DNA from: Ursus arctos
Lineage: Eukaryota; Chordata; Mammalia; Carnivora; Ursidae
Length of the DNA: 64,000 bases
Direction of reading: 5' to 3'
Assembly (NCBI RefSeq): GCF_023065955.2
Contig: NW_026622997.1
Location: 6,248,001-6,312,000, forward strand
Below are positions 34,809-44,827 of this stretch, piece by piece. The position numbers and the translations under genes are program-made. The notes under the pieces are model-generated. The model was not told the DNA's origin, did not search any database, and saw only the letters and a list, made by a program, of their open reading frames with translations. Position 1 is the stretch's first letter, and every line of letters starts with the position of its first letter.

Positions 34809-35430
34809 TATATTTTATGAAGTAACTATGTTTTCCAAAACAAACTAGTGAGAATGGCAGCATTGTTTTATATTTTTGTAAATCTCTTCAATGTCTTGTG
34901 CAACAGAAGACAATTGGGGTCTCATATCTGTACTGCATGTCATCTGTTGCCATATATTGCTTTGTTTCAAGTACATGAAATAGATCCAATCTCACACAGG
35001 TATGTAGTAGGGAAAGGGGGAGTATTTTATTACCTTTTTAGATAACTATGCATATTCTTCTTCTGTATTACATCAAAACTTGCCAAGTAGCAATTTCTTA
35101 AGGCTTAGTTGCAATGTGAAATCTGAAATCATATCACTGTACTTTTTAACTCTGTTACATAAAAACCTACTGCTGTATCTTGTGTGATTTTGTAACACCA
35201 TGCATTATTGGTCATTCCAAAAAGTTGATTCACTGAAGTATGGAGATTTCCTAAATTTGACACATTTCCTTATACAGATATTTTAAAATAACATTTATTA
35301 ATATCACCAGTGATTCTAGCTGAAAATTCTTTAAGTTTTAGGAATTATTAAGCTCACCATGGTGGATACAAGTTTCCAAAATTCTAATTTTCACAAGACA
35401 ACTAAAATTTTATTATTGACAACAAATATA

Positions 35431-35478
35431 GACAGAGATTGTTTCCCTAGAAATGACAGAGATTGTTTCCCTAGAAGT
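35431..35478. repeat. Two-copy tandem 24-mer
   Basis: Copies at 35431-35454 and 35455-35478 share gacagagattgtttccctag and differ by one base. Confidence 0.95.
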
Positions 35479-35514
35479 CACTCACTGCATTCCTTCTTAA
35501 GAAAAAGCCTACCA

Positions 35515-35680
35515 GGGGCGCCTGGGTGGCTCAGGTCATGATCCCAGGCTCCTGGGATTGAGCGCCACATCAGGCTACCTGCTCAGCAGAGAACCTGCTT
35601 CTCCTTCTCCCTCTGCTGCTCCCCCTACTTGTGCTCATGTGCTCTACCAAATAAATAAATAAAATCTTAAAAAAAAAAAA
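35515..35680 (+). mobile_element. CAN-type SINE with internal deletion
   Basis: The head jumps from gcctgggtggctca directly to ggtcatgatcccagg, losing about 29 bases that include most of the A-box region. In complete copies GGCTCA occurs on both sides of the lost segment, so the loss fits deletion between short direct repeats. The flanks share aaaagcct and ctacca. Confidence 0.92.
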
Positions 35681-35784
35681 AGCCTGCCTACCAAATACTT
35701 AAGTGAAAATACCAGTTTGTTAATCATTCTTTCAAAAATGATGTTCCATGAAAAAAAGCTGCTAGTGCAGCTAGCAACTCACTC

Positions 35785-35850
35785 ATTTTTTTAATGTTTC
35801 AAGTTTTTATTTAAATTCTAGCTAGTTCACATATAGTATGATATTTGATC
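35785..35850 (-). mobile_element. Short L1 3'-end fragment, antisense
   Basis: The tttatttaaattctagctag and following bases resemble the complement of an older carnivoran L1 3' terminus. Very short. Confidence 0.5.
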
Positions 35851-36183
35851 TAATACAGATAAACAGAAGCAAAATAGTAAGTCTAATGTCCATTTATAAG
35901 CAAAAAGTAGAATTTTGCAGACAGGTTTTTAACTCAATCTTCATGCTTGCAGCAAAAGCTTTAACACAAATTACAGTATTGTTGGAAAGTGGCAGTGCCA
36001 CACTTCTTTCACTGACGTTTCAGCCAGCAAACATTCAGCAAAGTCAACTGTGTAAGACTTTATTCTTTCCTAAGCTATTGTGTGTACTTTTCCAGCCTAT
36101 GCAATATAATAATTTATTCTCTAAGATTCTCCTGTGGCTTTTTCATTTCTAGTTTGAAAAGCTATAACAATTTTTAGTTTTTA
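35851..36183. other. Unique sequence, no gene seen
   Basis: The short sense frame at 35838-36152 has no recognisable motif. No repeat family seen. Confidence 0.45.
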
Positions 36184-36198
36184 AAAGAACTCATCATG

Positions 36199-36422
36199 GG
36201 GTGTCTGGCTGGCTCAATCGGTTGAGTGTCCGACTCTTGGTTTTGGCCTAGGTCATGGTCTCAGAGTTGTGGGATTGAGCCCCGTGTCAGGCTCTGCGCT
36301 CAGCAGGCAGTTTGCTTTTCTCCTTCTTCCTCTCCTTCTCCCTCTCTGCCCCTCCCCCTGCCCACACAAGTGCTCTCTCTCTCTGTCTCCCAAATAAATA
36401 AATTAAATAAATCTTTAGAAAG
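36199..36422 (+). mobile_element. CAN-type SINE (SINEC)
   Basis: Head gtgtctggctggctcaatcg, CT-rich body and AATAAA tail. A perfect 15-bp duplication, aaagaactcatcatg, lies at 36184-36198 and 36423-36437. Confidence 0.96.
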
Positions 36423-36437
36423 AAAGAACTCATCATG

Positions 36438-37084
36438 TCTATGTTTAAAATATTCTAATATTTAATCTCTGAACTTTGAATGATAGGTCCAAAAATGGTA
36501 CCACAGTATTACTGGCACTATAATATAATTTGAAATTTTTTCTGTTGCATTAAACACAGTAGGGAAAATTCTTATTCTATGGACTGAGGAGGAAATAACT
36601 TTCATCATATTTTCACTTCTTACTTACAGTTTCAAACAATTTCTTTGGACTACAATTTTCCTTTCACAAGTGAGCTAACACCCTTATGTATCAATCTATC
36701 CTTATCCTATACCATAAATGGTGCAGCTGCTCATTGAGAAAAATCTAATCTCCTTTTTCCAATTCAATGATCCATCCTTAAATATAATGAAAATACATTA
36801 TAAATAGATTTCATCTTATTTTAAATAAAGATATTAAATTCTAAAAGAGTAAAAGATTTAATAGAATTATAAAATTAAGAAAAGTTTTTCAGAAAAAATT
36901 AAAATATTACTGAAACAAAAGACAAAAATATACTTACTTTTTGTTTTATTCCCGTGTAGGAAACTTGAGATTTCTTCCATCTCTTTCTTCCTTTCTTCCT
37001 TCCTTCCTTCTTTCCATGCTTCCTTCCTCTTTCTTTCTTTCTTCCTTTCTTTCTTTTTTGCTTTCTTTCTACAAATGATGGCAG
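36438..37084. other. AT-rich sequence with a CTTT/CCTT tract
   Basis: No gene. A polypyrimidine tract of CTTT and CCTT units occupies about 36975-37071. Confidence 0.7.
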
Positions 37085-37420
37085 ACAATGCTACCCTATT
37101 GTTCTCTGATCTTTTAGTGACATTGAACATCTTTTTTATACATACTTTTTCATATTTCTATATATACTTTTTCATGTTTTTATATATACTTGTTCATATT
37201 TTCACTAAATTGATTGTATTTGTCCATTTAAAAATTTAGATTGTCTTTTTCTTAATAACATATAAAATTTTACCCCACTGTAATTAATACTTATCTTCTG
37301 AATGTCAGTTTTCTTCTTTTCAATACTGAATCTTTTTAATATTTAGGTGCTCAAACCCATCAATTTTTTCTTTATGCATTTTCCATATTATTTTAGATGT
37401 CATCTTTATCACAATATTAT
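37085..37420 (-). mobile_element. Old L1 fragment, antisense, host of a younger L1
   Basis: Resembles the complement of the L1 ORF2 C-terminal region (cattgaacatcttttttata; gctcaaacccatcaattttt). The same antisense element appears to resume after the full-length L1 at 43890 and again at 44345. It holds three near-copies of a 22-mer at 37142-37205 (atactttttcat...). Confidence 0.55.
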
Positions 37421-37430
37421 AAAACTATTC

Positions 37431-38415
37431 ACTGGGGGAAGAAAAAGATGGCGGAAGAGTAGGGGACATTTTTTCAGCTGGTCCCCTGAGTCAAGCTGGA
37501 TATCTACCAGATTATCCTGAACACCCATGAAATCAGCCCGAGATGCACGAAGATACATCTGGATCTCTACAAACGAACATCTCCAGCACTGAGTATTGAG
37601 GTACGAAGCGGTGAGCCATGAATCCGCGCACAGATAGCGGAAGATAAATGGAAGGGGGAGGGAGCCGACATGCTCGGGTGCCGGGAAGCGGTACCCACCT
37701 GCACTGGAGAGTGGGCTGACCCACAGACTGCACACGCAAGAGCGGACTGAGACCATGAGCCCGGGAACGCATGTGCGACCAGACTGAAAACCGGAGCTCC
37801 GGAGCGCACACAAGAACTGGACCGATACCAGGAGCTCAGGAGCGCGCATCCAAGCTGAGAACCAGAGCTCAGGAGTGAGCCGAACCACACTGAAACAGGG
37901 TGCTCGGGAGTACGCGTGGGAACCGGGGCAGCTGGTGGTGTTAGAAACACAAAGGACAGAGACGAGTCAGGCCTGGGAGCGAGGGCTGTAAGAGTGGCTG
38001 TGGGGTGCACAAGCCGGGACTCTGAAGGGTTTTTGGCAGCATGGACAGAAACAGTTAAAGTGGCCAGAAGAGCTCAGTGGAGAGCGGACTGCAATCTCTC
38101 TGTTCTGAGACAGAGGCTGGGATATGGCCACTGCTGCTGACTCTCAGAAGAGTCACAGAAAACCACCAGGAAAAGCCACCAGAGAACAAAAGCCCGGAAA
38201 TACAAGTTTGCCTTGTGCCCAACCCCACCCATCCCCACAGGGGACGGGGCAACTCTACCCAAAAAGGCTTGCCTGAGTAGGCCCCTCCCCCCAGAAGGCA
38301 GGCTGAAAAATCAAGAAGCCCACATCCCTAAGGTCCCTATAAAACAAGTGCACACTGCCTGGGTCCTGGTCAATAATCTGGGCTCTGTACATTCCCACAA
38401 CCACTCCTCATCAGA
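37431..38415 (+). promoter_or_regulatory. L1 5'UTR with internal promoter region
   Basis: About 985 bp upstream of ORF1, locally GC- and CpG-rich from about 37560 to 38060. At 37445-37454 it reads aagatggcgg, a good YY1-type site at the place where YY1 sits in other mammalian L1 5' ends. Role in transcription start is known for human L1 and inferred here. Confidence 0.75.
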
Positions 38416-39341
38416 ATGACAAAGAAGAGGAACCCCCAACAAAGGAAAGAAACAGAGACTGTGGCCTCTGCCACAGAACCAATGGATAGGATATAACCAA
38501 ATTTTCAGAAATGGAGTTCATAGTAACAATGGTCAAGATGATGTGTAGGCTTGAAAAAAAATATTAATGAAAATATTAACGAGAATATAGAATCTCTAAG
38601 GGTGGAAATGAGAGTGAATCTGGCAGAAATTAAAAATGCTATGAATCAAATGCAGTCTAAACTACAAGCTCTGAAGGCCAGGGTAAATGAGACAGAAGAA
38701 CGAATTACTGAGTTGGAAGATGGGATGATAGAAAAGAAGGAAAAAAATGGGAACTTGGCTTTAAAAAGTCCAATCTCAAGAGTGTAGATTACAGGAGATT
38801 ACTGACTCAATGAAACGTTCCAATGTCAGAATTATTAGCATCCCCGAGGGGGTGGAGAAAGAGCGAGGTCTAGAAGAGATATTTGAACAAATTGTAGCTG
38901 AGAACTTCCCTAATCTGGTAAGGGAAACAAGCATTTGTGTCCAAGAGGCAGAGGGGACCCCTCCCAAGATCAAATGAGAACAGACCAACACCATGTCACA
39001 TCATAGTACAATTCCCAAATCTTAGATCCAAGGATAAAAACTTGAAAGAGGCGAGGGGGAAAAGAATCCTCACCTACAGAGGGAGGAACATCAGAATAAT
39101 GTCAGACCTGTCTACAGACACCTGGCAAGCCAGAAAACGCTGGCAAGACATATCTAGAGCACTGAGTGAGAAGAACATGCAGCCAAGGATCCTTTATCCA
39201 GCAAGGCTGTCATTCAGAATTGATGGAGAGACAAGGACCTTCCAAGACTGGCAGAAACAGAAAGAATATGTGACCACCAAGGCAGCCCGACAAGAAATAT
39301 TAAGGGGGGGTTCTATAAAAGAAAAAAGACCCCAAGAGTGA
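38416..39341 (+). pseudogene. L1 ORF1 relic (RNA-binding protein)
   Basis: ORF1p forms trimers, coats L1 RNA and acts as a nucleic-acid chaperone. I place the start at the ATG at 38416 (residues MTKKRNPQQ); that frame stops after 26 codons. A second frame at 38551-38787 encodes a coiled-coil-like segment rich in E, K and L with NETEERITELED. A third frame ends at 39341 and holds the C-terminal RNA-binding region, with landmarks YRGRNIRI, DLSTDTWQARK and NMQPRILYPARLSFRI. Together these give all expected domains in order, split by stops and shifts. Confidence 0.92.
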
Positions 39342-40882
39342 TACAGAACAGAAATTTACAATCTATAGAAACAAAGACTTCACAGGCAACATGACATCAT
39401 TAAAATCATATCTCTCAATAATCACTCTCAATGTGAATGGCCTAAATGCTCCCATAAATGCCACAGGGCTTCAGATTGGATAAAAAGACATGAACCATCC
39501 ATATGCTGTCTACAAGAGACTCATTTTGAACCTAAAGATACATTCAGACTGAAAGTGAAGGGATGAAGAACCATTTTTCATCCCAATGGACCTCAAAAGA
39601 AAGCTGGGGTAGCAATTCTCATATCAGACAGATTAGATTTTAAACTAAAGACTGTAGTTAGAGATACAGAAGGACACTATATTATTCTTAAAGGAGGTAT
39701 CCAACAAGTGGACATGACAATTATAAATATCTATGCCCCCAAGAGGGGAGCAGCTAGATACACAAGCCAACTCTTAACCAGAATAAAGAGACATATAGAT
39801 AATAATACGTTAATACTAGGGGACCTCAACACTTTGCTCTCAGCAATAGACAGACCACTTAAACAGAAAATCAAAGAAACAAGAGCTTCAAATGACATAC
39901 TGGACCAGATGGACCTCATAGATATATACAGAACACTACACCCCAGAACAACAGAATACTCATTCTTTTGGAATGCACATGGAACGTTCTCCAGAATAGA
40001 CCATATATTAGGTCACAAAACAGGTCTCAACCGATACCAAAAGACTAAGATTACTCCCTGCATATTCTCAGACCACAATGCTTTGAAACTGGAATTCAAT
40101 CACAAGGAAAAATTTGGAAGAAACTCAAACACTTGGAAACTAAGAACCATTCTGCTTAAGAATGATTGGGTAAACCAGAAAAGTAAGCAATTTTGGGAGA
40201 CCAATGAAAATGAAAACACATCAGTCCAAAACCTAGGGGACACTGCAAAGGCAGTCCGAAGGGGAAATTACATAGCCATCCAAGCCTCACTCAAAAGAAT
40301 AGAAAAACCTAAAATGCAGTTTTTATATTCTCACCTCAAGAAGCTGGAGCTGGAACAGAAGAACAGGCCTAACCCACACACGAGAAGGCAGTTGATCAAG
40401 ATTAGAGCAGAGATCAATGAATTAGAAACCAGGAGCACAGTAGAGCAGATCAACAAAACTAGAAGCTGGTTCTTTGAAAAAATAAATAAGATCAATAAGT
40501 CACTGGCCAGACTTATTCAAAAGAATAGAGAAAGGACCCAAATTAATAAAATTATGAATGAAAGGGGAGAGATCACAACTAACACCAAGGAAATAGAAAT
40601 AATCCTTAGAAACTATTATCAACAACTATATGCCAATAAATTAGACAACCTGGAAGAAATGGATACCTTTCTGGACACCTATAAACTACCAATTCTAAAA
40701 CAGGAAGAAATTGATTATTTAAACAGAACAATTAATTATGAAGAGATTGAAGCAATGATCAAAAACCTCCCCAAAAACAAGAGTCCAGAGCCTGATGGAT
40801 TTCCCAGGGAATTCTACCAAACATTCAAAGAAGAAATAATATCTATTTCCTGAAGCTGTTTCAAAAAATAGAAACAGAATGA

Positions 40883-41077
40883 CGGGGCGCCTGGGTGGCA
40901 CAGCGGTTAAGCGTCTGCCTTCGGCTCAGGGCATGATCCTGGCGTTATGGGATCGAGCCCCACATCAGGCTCCTCCGCTAGGAGCCTGCCTCCTCCTCTC
41001 CCACTCCCCCTGCTTGTTGTTCCCTGTCTCACTGGCTGTCTCTATCTCTGTCAAATAAATAAATAAAATCTTTAAAA
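40883..41077 (+). mobile_element. Young CAN-type SINE in L1 ORF2
   Basis: Begins cggggcgcctgggtggcaca, with intact A-box-like and B-box-like elements, CT-rich body and A tail. A perfect 20-bp duplication (a run of A, then tagaaacagaatga) lies at 40863-40882 and 41078-41097. It is very similar to the copy at 25737, so both belong to a young subfamily. It inserted between the endonuclease and reverse transcriptase regions. Confidence 0.97.
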
Positions 41078-42946
41078 AAAAAATAGAAACAGAATGAAAA
41101 CTACCAAACTCATTCTATGAGGCCAGTATTACCTTGATTCCCAAACCAGGCAAAGACCCCATCAAAAAGGAGAATTACAGACCGATATCCCTGATGAATA
41201 TGGACGCCAAAATTCTCAACAAGATCCTAGCTAATATCCAACAGTACATTAAAAGGATTATCCATCACAACCAAGTAGGATTCATCCCTGGGCTGCAAGG
41301 GTGGTTCAAAATTCGCAAATTGAAAAGTGTGATAGATCACAACAAGAAAAGAGACAAGAACCATATGATCCTTTCAACTGATGCAGAAAAAGCATTTGAC
41401 AAAATACAGCATCCTTTCCTGATTAAAACCCTTCAGAGTGTAGGGAAATTCCTCAATTTCATAAAAACCATCTATGAAAAGCCTACAGAAAATATCATTC
41501 TCAATGGGGAAAAGCTGAAAGCCTTTGCCTTAAGATCAGGAACACAACAAGGATGTCCACTCTCGCCATTATTATTCAACATAGTACTAGAAGTCCTTGC
41601 AACAGCAATCAGACAACAAAAAGGGATAAAAGGTATCCAAATCGGCAAAGAAGAAATCAAACTGTCTCTCTTCGCAGATGACATGATACTCTATATGGAA
41701 AACCCAAAAGACTCCACCCCCAAATTACTAGAACTCATCGAACAATTCAGTAATGTGGCAGGATACAAAATCAATGCTCAGAAATCAGTTTCATTTCTAT
41801 ACACAAATAATGAGACTGAAGAGATAGAAATTAGGGAATCAGTTCCATTTACAATAGCACCAAAAATTATACGATATCTCGGAATTAACTTAACCAGAGA
41901 GGTAAAGGATCTATATTCTACAAACTACAGAACACTGTTGAAAGACATTGAAGAAGACACAAAAAGATGGAAATACATTCCATGTTCATGGATTGGAAGA
42001 ATAAACATAGTTAAAATGTCTATTCTACCCAGAGCAATCTACACTTTCAATGCCATCCCGATCAAAATACCAATGACATTTTTCAAAGAACTGGAACAAA
42101 CAGCCCTTAAATTTGTGTGGAACCAGAAAAGACCCCAAATCACTAAGGAAATGTTGGAAAGGAAAAATAAAGCTGGGGGCATCACGTTCCCTGATTTCAA
42201 GGTATACTACAAAGCTGTGATCACAAAGACAGCATGGTACTGGCACAAAAACAGACACATAGACCAATGGAACAGAATAGGGAACCCAGAAATGGACCCT
42301 CGGCTCTATGGGAAACTAATCTTTGACAGAGTAGGAAAAAACATCCAGTGGAAAAAAGACAGTCTCTTCAAATAAATGGTGCTGGAAAAATTGGACAGCT
42401 ATATGCAAAAGAATGAAACTTGACCACTCTTTCACACCATACACAAAGATAAACTCCGAATGGATGAAAGACCCTGACGTGAGACAGGAATTAATCAAAA
42501 TCACAGAGGAGAACATAGGCTGTAACCTCTTTGACATCGGCAACAGCGATTTCTTTCATGACACATCTCCTAAGGCAAGAGAAACAAGAGAAAAAATGAA
42601 CTTGTGGGACTTCATCGAGATAAAAAGTTTCTGCACGGCAAAGGAAACAGTCATCAAAACAAAGAGGCAACCCACAGAATGGGAGAAGATATTTGCAAAT
42701 GAAACTACAGATAAAAGGCTGGTATCCAAGATCTATAAAGAATTCTCAAACTCAATACTCAAGAAACAAATAATCATATCAAAAAATGGGCAGAAGATAT
42801 GAACAGACACTTTTCCAATGAAGACATACAAATGGCTAACAGACACATGAAAAAATGTTCAAAATCATTAGCCATCAGGGAAATTCAAATCAAAACCACA
42901 TTGAGATACCACCTTACGCCAGTTAGAATGGCAAAAATTGACAAGG

Positions 42947-43145
42947 CAACAAACTGAGGGCTTCAGAGGAGCAGGGGGTGGGGGAATGGGATAGGCTGGT
43001 GATGAGGGGTAAGGAGGGCACGTACTGCATGGTGCACTGGGTGTTATACGCAAGTAATGAATCATCAAACTTTACATCAAAAACCAGGTATGTACTGTAT
43101 GGTGAATAACATAATATAATAAAAATATTATTATGAATTAAAAAG
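42947..43145 (+). mobile_element. Young L1 3'UTR-only insertion in the full-length L1
   Basis: ORF2 sequence is interrupted by 199 bp beginning aacaaactgagggcttcaga and ending taataaaaatattatt plus an A-rich tail, i.e. the L1 3'UTR. An 11-bp duplication, aattgacaagg, lies at 42936-42946 and 43146-43156, and the ORF2 text resumes exactly afterwards. Confidence 0.95.
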
Positions 43146-43948
43146 AATTGACAAGGAAAGGAACAGCAAATGTTGGAGAGGATGTGGAGAAAGGGAAACC
43201 CTCTTACACTGTTTGTGGGAATGCAAGTAGGTACAGCCACTTTGGAAAACAGTGTGGAGGTCCCTTAAAAAGTTAAAAATTGAGCTACCCTATGACCCAG
43301 CAATTGCACTACTGGGTATTTATCCCAAAGATACAGATGTAATGAAAAGAAGGGCCATATGCACCCCAATGTTCATAGCAGCATTGTCCACAATAGCTAA
43401 ACTATGGAAGGAGCCGAGATGCCCTCCAACAGACGAGTGGATAAAGAAGATGTGGTCCATATATACAGTGGAATATTACTCAGCCATCAGAAAGAACGAT
43501 TACCTAACATTTGCAGCAACATGGACAGGACTGGAGATTATGCTAAGTGAAATAAGTCAAGCAGAGAAAGACAATTATCATATGGTTTCACTCATTTGTG
43601 GAACATAAGGAATAGCAGGGAGATCGGTAGGAGAAGGAAGGGAAGAATGAAGGGGGGGTAAACAGAAGGGGGAATGAACCACGAGAGACTAAGGACTCTG
43701 GGAAACAAACTGAGGGCTTCAGAGGGGAGGGGGGTGAGGGATTGGGATAGGCCAGTGATGGGTATTAAGGAGGGCATGTATTGCATGGAGCACTGGGTGT
43801 AATATGCAAACATTGAGTCACAGAACACTATATTAAAAAGTAATGATGTACTATATGGTGACTAACAAAAAATTTTTAAAAAACTATTCTTTAATACATT
43901 ATTCTAGTATTTTATTTAATATTTACATCTATATATTTAAACTGCCAG

Positions 43949-44118
43949 GGGTGCCGGCGTGGCTCAGAAATCAGTTAAGTGTCTGCCCTCAGCTCAGGTC
44001 ATGATCCCAGGGTCCTGGGATCAAGCAGCAGGGAGCCTGCTTCTCCCTCTCCCTCTATCTACCACTCTTCCTACTTGTGCTCTCTCTGTCGCTCTGTCAA
44101 ATAAATTAATTAAATATT
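43949..44118 (+). mobile_element. CAN-type SINE, first of a tandem pair
   Basis: Head ggtgccggcgtggctcagaa, shortened body, and an AAATAAATTAATT tail. Preceded at 43938-43948 by taaactgccag and followed at 44119-44129 by taaactgtctg. Confidence 0.93.
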
Positions 44119-44129
44119 TAAACTGTCTG

Positions 44130-44333
44130 GGTGGGGTGCCTGAGTAGCTCAGTCAGTTAAGTGTCTGACTTTGGCTCAGGTCATGATCCCAGGGTCCTGG
44201 GATCGAGCTACATGTTGGGCTCCCTGCCCAGCAGGGAACCTCCTTCTCCAACTCCATCTGCTTGCTGCTCCCCCTGACTGTGCGCTCTCTCTTTGTCAAA
44301 TAAATAAATAAAATCTTTTAAAATAAAATAACA
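44130..44333 (+). mobile_element. CAN-type SINE, second of a tandem pair
   Basis: Complete head, body and AATAAA tail. Flanked by taaactgtctg at 44119-44129 and 44334-44344, the same string that bounds the first SINE. Confidence 0.95.
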
Positions 44334-44732
44334 TAAACTGTCTGAATTTGATGATTATTTATGGTGTTATAAATTATTGTTTTTCTTCCACATGGATAGC
44401 CAATTTTTCCAACAATATTTTTGAATAATTTTTTGTCTCCCAATAAGTTAACATGCCACCTTTAACATTAATGAAGTTCCTTCAGAACACAGAACTACAA
44501 AAACAACCAGAAACAATTAACAAAATTACCGTAAGTATGTACCTATCAATAATTAAATATAAATGGACTAAACATTCCAACCATAAGACAAAGTGTGGTT
44601 GAATGGATTAAAAACAAGCAAGACCACCTATATGCTGCCTACAAGAGACATTTCAGACCTAAAGAAACATTCAAACTGATAGTGCAGGAATGGGAAGGAC
44701 TCCACACAAATGGAAATGACAATAGAGCTGGA

Positions 44733-44827
44733 CAAAGCAACTAATGAATCGTTGAACACTACATCAAAAACTAAAGAGGTAGTATACGTTGGTTAATTGA
44801 ACATAATCCAAAAAAAAAAAAAAAAAA
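44733..44827 (+). mobile_element. 95-bp L1 3'-end insertion
   Basis: Matches only the last part of the young L1 3'UTR (gcaactaatgaatcgttgaa; catcaaaaact) plus a poly-A tail. A 9-bp duplication, agagctgga, lies at 44724-44732 and 44828-44836, inside the older L1. Confidence 0.88.

Larger units (their letters stand above)
34423..35490 (+). mobile_element. Probable hAT-like DNA transposon remnant
   Basis: Begins cagtgtctctcacatt, like the CAGTG termini of Charlie-type hAT elements, and continues with a long AT-rich body I recognise as a widespread mammalian repeat but cannot name with certainty. A SINE at 34624 interrupts it. The right end is not resolved. An opposite-end fragment lies at 50490. 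Confidence 0.4.
39391..43608 (+). pseudogene. L1 ORF2 relic (endonuclease and reverse transcriptase)
   Basis: Starts at the ATG at 39391; that frame soon stops. A frame in register from about 39510 has LQETHF, then from 39708 the endonuclease landmarks GDLN (39819-39830), SRIDHILG and SDHNALKLE. The phenylalanine usual in GDFN is leucine here. A frameshift ends this frame at 40853, and a SINE follows at 40883. The reverse transcriptase frame, 41134-42375, has DAEKAFD (residues 83-89) and FADD (residues 180-183), both intact. An extra base near 42370 breaks the frame. The C-terminal part is split again by an L1 tail at 42947 and ends at 43608. Confidence 0.94.
37431..43879 (+). mobile_element. 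Structurally full-length L1
   Basis: Has a 5'UTR, ORF1 relic, ORF2 relic and 3'UTR in order. A 10-bp duplication, aaaactattc, flanks it at 37421-37430 and 43880-43889. The span is 6449 bp. Removing the SINE with its duplication (215 bp) and the nested L1 tail with its duplication (210 bp) leaves 6024 bp, a normal full L1 length. Both reading frames are broken, so it is no longer autonomous. It sits in opposite orientation inside an older L1. Confidence 0.95.
43890..44450 (-). mobile_element. Old antisense L1 continuing past the full-length L1
   Basis: The 43890-43937 and 44345-44450 pieces continue the antisense element seen at 37085-37420; ccacatggatagccaatttt is the complement of a familiar ORF2 segment. 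Two SINEs lie between the pieces. Confidence 0.5.

Noticed and set aside
37409..38010. Long antisense frames of up to 159 residues over the L1 5' end
   Set aside because: They arise from the GC-rich L1 5'UTR, which has few stop codons. The protein reads are serine, proline and arginine rich without known motifs.
39708..42375. Two long frames (381 and 413 residues) that look like real genes
   Set aside because: They are the endonuclease and reverse transcriptase parts of a broken L1 ORF2, separated by a frameshift and a SINE. They do not form one working gene.
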